A program made the translations under genes and the position numbers. A model generated the notes under the pieces. It had not been told where the DNA came from. It did no database searches and was given only the letters and a program-made list of their open reading frames with translations. Shown in pieces: positions 8,455-17,115 of a stretch of DNA of 64,000 nucleotides. The DNA is from Methanobacterium sp964452085 (lineage in GTDB: Archaea > Methanobacteriota > Methanobacteria > Methanobacteriales > Methanobacteriaceae): positions 186,001 through 250,000 of the forward strand of contig CAYVKL010000002.1 in NCBI GenBank assembly GCA_964452085.1, given 5' to 3'. Positions within the stretch are counted from its first letter, which is position 1; each line of letters begins with the position of its first letter.

Positions 8455-9294
8455 TCAACAATCAAACTCCTGACAAGCTCTTTCCTCAAACCATTCTAAA
8501 AATGCAGGAAAACTCTTACTATTCAGCACTGTTTTCAGGGGGATGACGTGGAGATATGCATATCTTGAAAAGTATATTCCCAAGTTTTCAATAGGATGCT
8601 GTTTATTTATTCTGGATGCACCACCAATCTGGTAAAGGCAGTAACTACCTATTAAATTATTAAAGACATCTCTTGGTAAATTGAGTCCTTCCGACATTTC
8701 TATTTGTATTATGCTGTCATCCATAATCAGATCAGTTTCAGCTCCCCCTACCATCCGCGATGCTTCCCCAAAGTTAGGGTTCCAAAGACATAAATTATTT
8801 GCTAAGAATGTTTTTTCGCTAACTAATGAAATTAATTGTTCCAATTCATTTAAATCGTCACTAGTCGGCGGTTTAATGATTTTTGACCCATTAAAAAAAT
8901 AAGAATCAATTTGTGCAAGATAAAATGCAGATTCAATTAGTGGTTTGTAAATGATATTATTATCACTGCTTTCTTTATTCATGGATTTGTAGGTCGATAA
9001 ATTTTCCCTGGCTTCTTTAACCAACTCGGCGGCATTTTTATAAAAATCATATGCTTCATTGATAATAGCTATTTCAAGGGAATAATCTGCTACCCATGGG
9101 TCAGCAATAATGTTTGGGTTTAATAATTCTAATTTAAACCTCATTAAGTACTTAAATGAAGATTTAATCAAATCATTATTGTGCCCAGTCTTTTTAACCA
9201 GTAATTCCTTTTTAGGATTAAATGGGGGGTTCTGAAATTCCTTTAAAGACCTTTCTTTTACATCTGTTATTTCAAGAAATGATGATAAGCTCAT
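8455..9294 (-). CDS. Orphan protein with PD-(D/E)xK-like motif
   Basis: This 279-residue soluble protein was not recognised as a named family. The central stretch GGAETDLIMDDSIIQIE looks like the core of a PD-(D/E)xK nuclease fold, in which an acidic residue in GADADLI-type sequence is followed by a D/E-x-K strand. Here the usual lysine position reads IEMSE, so the catalytic lysine seems to be lost. The flanking regions are helical. The C terminus has two cysteines (ACQEFDC). It stands alone between a plus-strand YbjQ gene and a small membrane protein gene, convergent with the former. It may be a non-catalytic DNA-binding relative, but this rests only on motif resemblance. Confidence 0.55.
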   Translation of the reverse strand: MSLSSFLEITDVKERSLKEFQNPPFNPKKELLVKKTGHNNDLIKSSFKYLMRFKLELLNPNIIADPWVADYSLEIAIINEAYDFYKNAAELVKEARENLSTYKSMNKESSDNNIIYKPLIESAFYLAQIDSYFFNGSKIIKPPTSDDLNELEQLISLVSEKTFLANNLCLWNPNFGEASRMVGGAETDLIMDDSIIQIEMSEGLNLPRDVFNNLIGSYCLYQIGGASRINKQHPIENLGIYFSRYAYLHVIPLKTVLNSKSFPAFLEWFEERACQEFDC

Positions 9295-9405
9295 TTTAAC
9301 ACTTTTTTATTCTTACTTTTTTTCTACAAACCCAAAAAAATATTCTTAATAAGAGAGATATTATTGTTTAGAATATTTTACTTTTAATAGATGGGGGAAA
9401 AGACT

Positions 9406-9558
9406 ATGAACGAAAAAACTATGGGTCTTTTAATGATGGTGCTGGGAATTGTTCTGGCAATATTGATTATAGGAATTCCTAGTTTAATATATTGGATATA
9501 CTGGTTATTTGTTGCCATAATCTTGATTTATGGTTTTTTACTTTACCGTAAATCATAA
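9406..9558 (+). CDS. Small membrane protein, 50 residues
   Basis: A short open frame from the ATG at 9406 to the TAA at 9556-9558 encodes 50 residues with two hydrophobic segments: about 6-26 (GLLMMVLGIVLAILIIGI) and 29-46 (rich in W, Y, I and L). It ends in YRKS. A GGGGG ribosome-binding site lies about ten bases before the start. It is divergent from the nuclease-fold orphan and sits inside the DUF308 group. The repeated MGLLMMVLGIVLAI pattern resembles the first helix of DUF308 proteins, so it could be a one-unit relative. The function is unknown. Confidence 0.6.
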   Translation: MNEKTMGLLMMVLGIVLAILIIGIPSLIYWIYWLFVAIILIYGFLLYRKS

Positions 9559-9920
9559 GTTACTATGTTCAACTGGCTAAGATTAGTTAAAAATTTAAAA
9601 TTATTATTTTTTTCAGAAGGTTTGGCTGGGCTGCTGATTTGACAATATTTTTCCATTGGTCCCTTATTTTTCCATGAAACAGTTTATTCACAAACCTAAA
9701 TCATCAGAACAAGTAAAATTAAACTACCAGAGCTATACTCAAAACAGTTGATAGATTTCTTAATATTTCTTCGCAGGTTTTTTAAAGGTAAAATGTATAT
9801 TCCCATCACTTCAGCTCAAAATATATAATTTTATAATCATTCTGTGATATTTATTATTAATTATCATTAATTGTCATTGGATTCTAGCCTAATATGTGGG
9901 TGGGGGCTTGATTTAAGTTA
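9559..9920. other. Intergenic region, 362 bases
   Basis: AT-rich spacer between the small membrane protein and the convergent end of a DUF308 gene. I found no open frame with a ribosome-binding site and no tRNA-like cloverleaf. Around 9615-9650 the sequence is a little richer in G and C, without a clear fold. Confidence 0.4.
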
Positions 9921-10439
9921 TTATTCTGCAGTATCAGCAGCTGATTCTTTTCCAGGGGCAAATAACTGGAATATTCCACTAATTACCAGCCAAATACCAA
10001 TTAAAAATGCTAAATAGATTGGATCCCATGCATATAATCCGAGAATTATGTATAAAATACCTAATATTATTCCAAAAACGCCAACTCCTTTGGCAGATCC
10101 TCCTTCTCCAGCAAACAGTGTTAATATTCCGGACATCAATAAGAAAAATCCGGCTAAATACAAAATAAAGCTTGCTAAGAAGCTCAATGCAAGTATATTT
10201 CCAACTAATCCTATTCCTGCAATAATGGCAATAATTCCCAGAATTAAATAGGCAATGCTTCCCCCTTTACTGCTTTCCCATATATGGAAACTCTGAACCA
10301 GGAACCAAATACCTAAGATGAGTACTCCAAGACCTGCAAGCACACTAAAAGTGAAAACACTTATCAATGGGAACGCTATTACCATTAAACCAAGTATTAT
10401 TGCTAAAATTCCTACTAATACATTTCTTTCTGAAGCCAT
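9921..10439 (-). CDS. DUF308 membrane protein
   Basis: This 172-residue hydrophobic protein has about six membrane helices in repeated pairs and a polar, acidic tail (FAPGKESAADTAE). It begins MASERNVLVGILAIILGL. The ATG at 10437-10439 is preferred because GGGAG lies eight bases upstream; an in-frame ATG five codons earlier would place that site inside the gene. Its N-terminal half is nearly the same as that of the divergent paralogue at 10674 (both contain AFPLISV, SVLAGLG and GIW), which indicates a fairly recent duplication. The role is unknown; the family includes the stress protein HdeD. Confidence 0.85.
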   Translation of the reverse strand: MASERNVLVGILAIILGLMVIAFPLISVFTFSVLAGLGVLILGIWFLVQSFHIWESSKGGSIAYLILGIIAIIAGIGLVGNILALSFLASFILYLAGFFLLMSGILTLFAGEGGSAKGVGVFGIILGILYIILGLYAWDPIYLAFLIGIWLVISGIFQLFAPGKESAADTAE

Positions 10440-10673
10440 TATACCAACTCCCATTAGTTACATAACAAGCCCCACACACTCATATCATCTTAAGCTGATC
10501 TTATAAGTTTTTTTCGAACATAAAGTTCTTAAGATTGGATTTAATCACCATTATAAGGTTATAATGTAAACTATAAAACTTAAAGAGTACATAATTAATT
10601 TTAACTATTTCAAGTATGAAATGGAATTTAAGGAATGAAGGGGGTTATTTTCAATAAATTAGGAGGTTTAAAA

Positions 10674-11189
10674 ATGACGGAAAAAAACAACACGTTAATT
10701 GGTATTCTGGCCATAATTCTTGGTCTAATAGTTATTGCTTTCCCCTTAATTAGTGTGCTTACTTTGAGTGTTCTGGCTGGTCTTGGTATAATATTCTTGG
10801 GGATATGGTTTTTCGTTCAGAGTTTTAATGTATGGGGGAAAAACCTTGCAGCAGGAATTGCTGATCTATTATTAGGTATTTTTGCTGTTCTTTTTGGAAT
10901 TGTATTTCTGGGAAATGTTCCGGCCTTTGAATTTTTGACATTTTTAGCACTTTACATCGCAGCATTTTTCTTGATAATAGCAGGATTAATGGGATTGTTT
11001 TCAGGAAAAGATACTAAATCCAGGGTAATTGGAATATTAGGTGTCATATTTGGTCTTTTATACATGATTGTTGGAATTTATCTCACTAATCCTTTATTCC
11101 TAGCAGCTATTGTAGGGGCTTTCTTGATATTAGCTGGATTAATGGAAATATTCATATTACCTAAAGAAGAACAAAAAAATGAAGATTAG
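10674..11189 (+). CDS. DUF308 membrane protein
   Basis: This 171-residue hydrophobic paralogue has about six membrane helices and a charged C terminus (LPKEEQKNED). The start at 10674 is chosen because AGGAGG lies eight bases upstream; an in-frame ATG at 10635 has no such site. Similarity to the neighbour at 9921-10439 is highest over the first 50 residues (GILAIILGL, AFPLISV, SVLAGLG, GIWF, VQSF). The pair is divergent, so both promoters share the 234-base spacer. No catalytic motif is visible and the function is unknown. Confidence 0.85.
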   Translation: MTEKNNTLIGILAIILGLIVIAFPLISVLTLSVLAGLGIIFLGIWFFVQSFNVWGKNLAAGIADLLLGIFAVLFGIVFLGNVPAFEFLTFLALYIAAFFLIIAGLMGLFSGKDTKSRVIGILGVIFGLLYMIVGIYLTNPLFLAAIVGAFLILAGLMEIFILPKEEQKNED

Positions 11190-11458
11190 AATTATTTTTT
11201 CAGAAATATTATAAAGAAAATTTAATAACCCCCCACTATTTTTATTTTTTATCCTATGGAATTTAGCTTCAAATCATAATAATATTGGCATATACATCAT
11301 TGTTTTCAATTAGTGTTCTTTTAAAAAACAATTATATCCTTTCATTGCTATTACTGGAAGTAATTTGAGTTTGTGAATAAAAAGTGAAAAATTTTTATAG
11401 TTTTAGTATTAATAATATTCTGTTTAAATATTGATTTACAAAAAAATGGAGGGGTTTA

Positions 11459-11938
11459 ATGAAAAACGTTGTTTTAGGTCTTTTGGCCATAATTCTTGGT
11501 ATAATAGTATTAGCGTTCCCATTAGCGGGTCTTGTAGCTGCTAGTGTGTTAACGGGATTTGTAGTTTTAATGATCGCTGTTTGGCTTCTAATAGTGGGCG
11601 GATCTCAAATGGAGGTCAGTAAGACTGCTGGAATTCTTAATGTGATCCTGGGTATAATTGTCCTTATCGTGGGCATTGGACTGATCTTCAGCCCAGCACT
11701 ATTCGCATTCTTAGCAGGCTTTTTACTATACCTTGCTGGGTTCTTCCTGATCATTGCAGGTATAATTGCATTACTGTCCCGTAATGAATTTAAAAACGCT
11801 ACTTGGGCGGGTATTCTTGGAATAATCCTTGGTATTCTCTACATCATTCTAGGAACTTTAGCCTTTGACCCTATATATCTGGGAATTTTAATAGGTATTT
11901 GGTTGATAATAAGTGGTGTACTGGCATTATTCGAGTAA
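11459..11938 (+). CDS. DUF308 membrane protein
   Basis: The fourth DUF308 gene of the group encodes 159 residues with about six membrane helices. Repeated units such as LGLLAIILGIIVLAFPLAG, LNVILGIIVLIVGIGLIF and LGIILGILYIILG show the internal duplication of the family. GGAGGGG precedes the ATG by about four bases. It follows its paralogue at 10674 after a 269-base gap with its own TATA-like AT-rich stretch, so it may be transcribed separately. It ends in a symmetric A9-C-T9 terminator shared with the convergent channel gene. The function is unknown. Confidence 0.85.
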   Translation: MKNVVLGLLAIILGIIVLAFPLAGLVAASVLTGFVVLMIAVWLLIVGGSQMEVSKTAGILNVILGIIVLIVGIGLIFSPALFAFLAGFLLYLAGFFLIIAGIIALLSRNEFKNATWAGILGIILGILYIILGTLAFDPIYLGILIGIWLIISGVLALFE

Positions 11939-11985
11939 AAGAATAAATAAGTCTCCAATTGCTTATTAGAAACAATTTAATTTCC

Positions 11986-12017
11986 AAAAAAAAACTTTTT
12001 TTTTAATTTTATTTTTT
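11986..12017. terminator. Symmetric A-run/T-run bidirectional terminator
   Basis: Nine A (11986-11994), one C, and nine T (11996-12004) are followed by further T-rich sequence, between the ends of the convergent DUF308 and potassium-channel genes. Each strand reads into a T-run, the usual archaeal termination signal. Confidence 0.55.
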
Positions 12018-12851
12018 TCCCAGAATGCCTTTAATTTCACTCATTTCTGTTTTAATGTCATTTAAGTCTGCTTTGATATCCTTAACATTTTCAACTTTTG
12101 CCATTTGTGATTCAAGGCCATCTATTTTCTTTTCAAGGTCTTGAACATAGTCAACGGTTGTTTTTGCAAGTTCTTCTCGGTCTTCACGTAATTTATCCAT
12201 TAAAGATGAGGTTGTTGCTGCGGTTAATAGGCTGGAAATTCCTATGGCGCTGATCATAGCTATTACTCCAATTAGACGACCCCATTGGGTTATTGGAACC
12301 ACATCACCATAACCTACTGTGGTTATAGTTTGAATTACATACCATAATGAGTCCTCATAATTGGAAACTTCGGGATTAACTCCACTTTCTATTAAAAAGA
12401 ATGCTATTGAACTGAATAAGAGTATAACTACAAAAAATGCAAAACCATAGACCAATTTGCTTCGTTCAACAAACTCATCTACAGCTTTACCCACCTGGCG
12501 GGCAGATAGGATTAATGCAACAATTTTGATTAGTACCAGTACTTTAAGAATTATAGAGGATTCGTTCATTCCTAAAAGAATAATTCCAATGAAATAAAAG
12601 GGTGTAACTGATATTAACCCATTCCAATTCCTTTTAATGAATAATTTTTTATTTTCCTTCCGCATTTTAATTACATAACCCAAGAAAAGCAACATGCTGG
12701 TGATTAAGTCAAGATATATGATGCCTATAAATCCCGAAGGCCTAAGGGGTAAAAAAACGCTTATAAAAAGTAAAAAACAATCCAGAATAATAAATATAAT
12801 AAATATTATTTCCAGTAAAAGTTCTTTTTTACTGTTATTATCGTGACTCAT
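12009..12851 (-). CDS. Voltage-gated-like potassium channel
   Basis: This 280-residue membrane protein has the potassium selectivity filter TTVGYGD (VGYGD at residues 179-183), placed between a pore helix and the last membrane helix. About four further helices precede the pore-flanking pair, giving the six-helix layout of KvAP-like channels. No clear arginine ladder like a full S4 sensor is visible, so voltage gating is uncertain. The C-terminal 60 residues form a heptad-like coiled coil (DLEKKIDGLESQMAKVENV) that probably tetramerises. There is no RCK or cyclic-nucleotide domain. It would conduct potassium across the cytoplasmic membrane. It is convergent with a DUF308 gene and lies downstream of the FUSC gene. 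Confidence 0.88.
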   Translation of the reverse strand: MSHDNNSKKELLLEIIFIIFIILDCFLLFISVFLPLRPSGFIGIIYLDLITSMLLFLGYVIKMRKENKKLFIKRNWNGLISVTPFYFIGIILLGMNESSIILKVLVLIKIVALILSARQVGKAVDEFVERSKLVYGFAFFVVILLFSSIAFFLIESGVNPEVSNYEDSLWYVIQTITTVGYGDVVPITQWGRLIGVIAMISAIGISSLLTAATTSSLMDKLREDREELAKTTVDYVQDLEKKIDGLESQMAKVENVKDIKADLNDIKTEMSEIKGILGKK

Positions 12852-12959
12852 ATTTCTAATTTATTCTTTTATCAAATAATTTTTTTGATCATATTTGCTT
12901 TATTGGACTTCCGGATTTATTAATCCGGGATAGATTTCAATTAGAGTGTATTAAAATAA

Positions 12960-14966
12960 TCAGTTCATATTCCTATACCTGGTCAATGCCCCTGATTTGG
13001 CAGCTAGTTCCACTACTTCCTGTAAGTACTCTACATCTGATATAATCCAATTCAGGTAGTTCCTAAGATTTTCAAGTAAATCTTCGGGTTCTGGAGTTTT
13101 ACTTGATTTTGAATCAATGATAAATTTATCAATATTAGATTTGGGAAGAATTAGATTTTTATCAACGGATAAAGCTATTTCACTCAAAGCATCGGTCAAT
13201 TGTTCCTTAAATCGAGAAACATCCGGGATTGATTCATTGGATTCTATTAAAGTTGCCACAGCAGATACATCTGCAGCTAGTTTTCGATTAGCAGCACTTA
13301 AATCATTGAAAATTAACAGATCATCGTCAACATCGTTAAAAGTATCATCAACTTTTTTAATGGCAGATTCAAGGTTTTTTTCCTCTAACATATAATTTCT
13401 GAAACTTTTGCTGGTTTTTTCATGGTTATAACTCATACTTTCACTGGGGAAAACATTTTCCACGTATTTACTGTTGGAGCGGATGATGCTGGCAATTGTT
13501 TCAGGAAGATTAACTGTTACCCTGCTGGGTAAAATTACATAAGCGCAAATAAATGCTATAAGCGCACCAAGGGTTATGTCAATTATTCTGGCTATGGCAT
13601 TTTCCCATACGGGTCCTGCAGGCCATAATAGAACCACAAAGACTGAGAGGGCCATAACTGAAAGCCCCATATATGAGGGGTAAAATGCTCTAAAGAAGAA
13701 GAGCATTAAAAAGGCTATCCCTATCAGTATTTGATGAGGGAATAAGAATCCCAGTATAATTGCTAGTAGAATGGCCAACACATTAAATGAAACCCTTACA
13801 ATAATATTGTTAAGGGTGCTGGTTACGTCTGGTTTGATAATGATTAAGATACCCATGGTAATCCAGATTGCATCACGTTCGCGGGATAAATAAACAGCAA
13901 GAAGGCCTAATGTGAGCGCCAGTGTGAATCGCAACGCATGGCGTATGTACATATTTTTAAGATTAAAATTTGCCTTTAAAACTTCTAAAAGAGAATTTCT
14001 GGGTGTGGATATTTTCATTTTGTCCTGGGAAGGATAGGGGGTGAGCAGTAAATTATTGGCTTTTTGAAGGAGGAATCTGATTTCATTTGACACCTCCATT
14101 AATGTATTTGAGATCTGTTCAGATGAATCTGAAAATTTTTTAATATTTTCAAGTTCTCTGTTTACTGATTCAAGATTAACTGTGTTGGGATTACTTGAAA
14201 TATTTGAAGCTATCTTGTGGCTGGTTTCATTGGCTGAATCCATGAAAGTCTGAAACAATTCCTGTGAATTTCCAGATACACGTGATAACAAAAGTTTACT
14301 GTAACTTCTAAATCCGGTGAGATAAGTTCCAATATTGAAAAGTTCATAATCACGTGAATTTAAGGGAACACCAGATAAATTGTTCCTGATTGATAAAACA
14401 GTTTCAAGTGAGGTTTGAGGAACAAAGGGAGATGAAATCATATTGAAAACATATTTTTTCCTTTCTATTATTTTGGGAATGAAAAGAATGCAGCTTACCA
14501 GGTAAGCTAAAATTATGTAAAGTCCCCAATCGAGGGTAGAAGATTCTCTGTTTACCAGCACTACTGACAGGAAATATCCTGAAAATATCATGAATCCAAA
14601 AAGACCTGCAGTTTCGCTAAATATATACATGGAAAGGCAAAAAAAAGCCCATATTATTGTGAAAAAGAGGAAAACAGGAAGGCTTGAAAGGGCCAAAGAA
14701 GAACTTATAAAAGCTAAAAATGTCATTAAAAGCCCAATTAAAGCCATTGGAATAATTTTCCCAAGTGGTAATGGTAAATCTATTATTATGGTGGCCATTA
14801 GGGTGATAAACATTACAGCAGGTATTCCCTGATCAAAACCTATTACGTTGGCGATTAAAGCGGCTAAAATCATTAGGAATATGGATTTAAATGCTAATTT
14901 CCATTGTGGTTTGCCTGTTGGTTTTGAAAGTACTTTCAACCTGCCCATGAAGCCTTTTTTTCGCAT
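12960..14966 (-). CDS. FUSC-family membrane protein
   Basis: The 668-residue protein shows the duplicated layout of the FUSC superfamily (YccS/AaeB-like efflux proteins, plant aluminium-activated channels). An N-terminal block of about six helices (residues 25-165) is followed by a soluble helical segment (170-320), a second block of helices (340-480) with RHALRFTLALTLGLLAVYLS at its start, and a C-terminal cytoplasmic helical domain. The second block is the canonical FUSC domain. Family members are proposed to export aromatic acids or other anions, but the substrate cannot be read from the sequence. The channel gene lies 108 bases downstream on the same strand. Confidence 0.82.
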   Translation of the reverse strand: MRKKGFMGRLKVLSKPTGKPQWKLAFKSIFLMILAALIANVIGFDQGIPAVMFITLMATIIIDLPLPLGKIIPMALIGLLMTFLAFISSSLALSSLPVFLFFTIIWAFFCLSMYIFSETAGLFGFMIFSGYFLSVVLVNRESSTLDWGLYIILAYLVSCILFIPKIIERKKYVFNMISSPFVPQTSLETVLSIRNNLSGVPLNSRDYELFNIGTYLTGFRSYSKLLLSRVSGNSQELFQTFMDSANETSHKIASNISSNPNTVNLESVNRELENIKKFSDSSEQISNTLMEVSNEIRFLLQKANNLLLTPYPSQDKMKISTPRNSLLEVLKANFNLKNMYIRHALRFTLALTLGLLAVYLSRERDAIWITMGILIIIKPDVTSTLNNIIVRVSFNVLAILLAIILGFLFPHQILIGIAFLMLFFFRAFYPSYMGLSVMALSVFVVLLWPAGPVWENAIARIIDITLGALIAFICAYVILPSRVTVNLPETIASIIRSNSKYVENVFPSESMSYNHEKTSKSFRNYMLEEKNLESAIKKVDDTFNDVDDDLLIFNDLSAANRKLAADVSAVATLIESNESIPDVSRFKEQLTDALSEIALSVDKNLILPKSNIDKFIIDSKSSKTPEPEDLLENLRNYLNWIISDVEYLQEVVELAAKSGALTRYRNMN

Positions 14967-15232
14967 TAATTAAAACCTCAATATAATTTCTTGATTTTAT
15001 TTTTTATCTAAATATTATTATATTATCCAATAAACACTATTCAATTATTCTTTAATATTATTTTACAATTCCACTATATCATGATGGGTTTTAATAATGA
15101 TAATTTAAGATATTAAGTTTAGCAATCAAACTTTTAATGGTCTAGTTAGAATATTAAAAAAAGATGATAAATGAATTAGCTTTAGACTATATAGAAGTTT
15201 AATATTAAATCTGCAAAGATAGGAGTTATGAA

Positions 15233-15931
15233 ATGAGTTTTTTTAATCCCGATAATGAAAAAATGAGTCCTCTAGAAAGAAACCTGCTTAGAATTATGCG
15301 AATTTTCCTGCTTCTTGCAGGTATTTACATTACCATATTTGGTGGGGCTAACGGTGCTGAGAGAATCTTTGGAATATTAATTTTAGTATCGCTGGCCATT
15401 ATAAACGCTCCAGCGTTTATTACTCGCAACCGTATACGCGCATTACCTGTAGAAATCGAAATTTTGTTGTTGGCAATGGTCCTGTTTGAGCTGGTGGGTG
15501 GAGATGCAATGGGATTATACGTTAAATTACCTCACTATGATAATTTCATGCACTTCATGCTTCCATTATACATAGCCCTAATAGGAATGATGCTGGTTTA
15601 CACTATGTATTATTATGGCAGACTAAAAGCTTCTTTAGCTGAAATGGCAATTCTTATTGTCATTGTAACCATAGGTTTAGGTGGTGTGCTGGAAATGGGA
15701 GAATATACCTATGATAAATATTTATCAAAAGGCCCCCTAGGACAAATAACCGGAAACACCCAAATGCAAGGATCTCCAACCCAGAATGCCATTGATGACA
15801 CCATGAATGACCTTTTTACAGACACAGCAGGGGGAATAGTCGGTGCTCTTATTGGGGTATTATTAATCAGGCGAGCAGAACGTAAAGGAGGTCACTGGGA
15901 AGTTGCAGATGAAATAAAAAATATGGGTTAA
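15233..15931 (+). CDS. DUF2238/YjdF-like membrane protein
   Basis: This 232-residue protein has about six membrane helices. Polar motifs within the membrane region stand out: HYDNFMHF at about residue 103, LEMGEYTYD at about 160, and DDTMNDLFTDTAGG at about 190. They recall the conserved His, Asp and Glu set of the DUF2238/YjdF family. Such residues could bind a metal or a phosphorylated head group. AGGAGTT precedes the ATG. It is followed, after a T-rich spacer, by two phosphoesterase genes on the same strand. The biochemical role is unknown. Confidence 0.7.
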   Translation: MSFFNPDNEKMSPLERNLLRIMRIFLLLAGIYITIFGGANGAERIFGILILVSLAIINAPAFITRNRIRALPVEIEILLLAMVLFELVGGDAMGLYVKLPHYDNFMHFMLPLYIALIGMMLVYTMYYYGRLKASLAEMAILIVIVTIGLGGVLEMGEYTYDKYLSKGPLGQITGNTQMQGSPTQNAIDDTMNDLFTDTAGGIVGALIGVLLIRRAERKGGHWEVADEIKNMG

Positions 15932-15945
15932 GTGGGTAAGAATTT

Positions 15946-16012
15946 ATTTTATTTTTTCCCTTTAATCTTCATCCAATGCCTCTTTTTTTCATTTCCCTCT
16001 TTTTTTATTTTA
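15946..16012 (+). terminator. T-rich termination region
   Basis: Several T-runs, including CTCTTTTTTT and CTCTTTTTTTATTTT, follow the DUF2238-like gene on the plus strand, as expected for archaeal termination. The rest of the spacer up to 16167 shows only AT-rich promoter-like sequence. Confidence 0.4.
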
Positions 16013-16167
16013 CAAGTTTTTAAAATAGGCATTGAATCATAAAATTGCTATTTAATTTTTAAAAAAATTTTATAATGTAGTGTTACATAAATCCCCATAG
16101 AAATTTTTATTGATATTATTTGATGTGAGAAAATTTTAATAAAAATCTCAAACATCTAGGTTTTCAT

Positions 16168-17019
16168 ATGATTGAAAAGGATCCAAACGCACTTAAATAC
16201 CGGCAAAAAATGCAGAGGGGGATGACTCGTTGGCGAAATAAAATAGGAAACCCCGAATTCAACCACAAAGATTTCCAAGTGGAGCATGTAGATGTAACAA
16301 TACTTGGTCTGGATCCAGCTTTTCATAATTATAGACTTGGAAACATTTCTGACATACATTTAGGGCAGTGGATCACTCCCGAACACCTTAATGGTGCAAT
16401 TGATCTTTTGAATAAAGAAAAACCTGATTCTATAACTATTACTGGTGATTTTGTCTCATATATTCTTGATGATGTAGCTCAAGACCTTGAAAACTCATTG
16501 AAAAGATTAGAACCTAAAGAATACACTCTAGCAGTTCTGGGGAACCATGATCACTGGTTAGGGGCTGACAGGATACGTGAAATACTGCAAAGATGTAATA
16601 TAATAGATGTTAGTAATGATTTTTACACAATTTACCGCAATGAAGCTCCACTTCACGTAGCGGGAGTGGATAGTGTGATGCTTGAAAAACACAGGCTCGA
16701 CTTGGTGATGGAAAAGCTCCCTGAAGATGGACCAGCCATCCTACTTGCTCATGAACCTGATTTTGCTGATATCAGCTCTACAACTGGTCGTTTTAGTCTT
16801 CAGATATCTGGTCACTCTCATGGTGGTCAATTTCTCATCCCTGGTTTGGGCACATTCATCCGGGGTCCTCACTTCCTTAAATATCCTGTTGGTAAGTATC
16901 AAGTGGGGGACATGGTTCAGTACACCAGCCGGGGGCTGGGTACAAACGTGTTTTGGGTAAGAATAAATTGCGCTCCTGAGATCACTATCTTCAAATTTAA
17001 GTCACCAGAAGAAATTTAG
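16168..17019 (+). CDS. Calcineurin-like metallophosphoesterase
   Basis: This 283-residue enzyme has all the metal-binding motifs of the calcineurin-like phosphoesterase fold: D62 and H64 in SDIHLG, D94 in TGDF, N126, H127 and D128 in GNHDHW, H195 in LLAHEPD, and H216 and H218 in SGHSHGG. These form the two-metal centre that hydrolyses phosphate mono- or diesters. The arrangement is nearest to the YkuE-like group, some of which act on membrane lipids such as lipid-linked UDP sugars. There is no signal peptide, although residues 1-40 are basic. It precedes the holin-AlkP gene by 96 bases on the same strand, which suggests a shared role in envelope phosphodiester metabolism. Confidence 0.88.
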   Translation: MIEKDPNALKYRQKMQRGMTRWRNKIGNPEFNHKDFQVEHVDVTILGLDPAFHNYRLGNISDIHLGQWITPEHLNGAIDLLNKEKPDSITITGDFVSYILDDVAQDLENSLKRLEPKEYTLAVLGNHDHWLGADRIREILQRCNIIDVSNDFYTIYRNEAPLHVAGVDSVMLEKHRLDLVMEKLPEDGPAILLAHEPDFADISSTTGRFSLQISGHSHGGQFLIPGLGTFIRGPHFLKYPVGKYQVGDMVQYTSRGLGTNVFWVRINCAPEITIFKFKSPEEI

Positions 17020-17115
17020 GTTTTGGTGGGTTATTATAGATGTTGAATGGTTTATATCTGTGTAATAATAAATTAACGCATATTTGAGATACTTAAATTG
17101 TAGGGACGGTTTCCA

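Noticed and set aside
9559..9920. tRNA or small RNA gene
   Set aside because: No acceptor stem and T-loop pair (GTTC-A-A type) could be formed on either strand.
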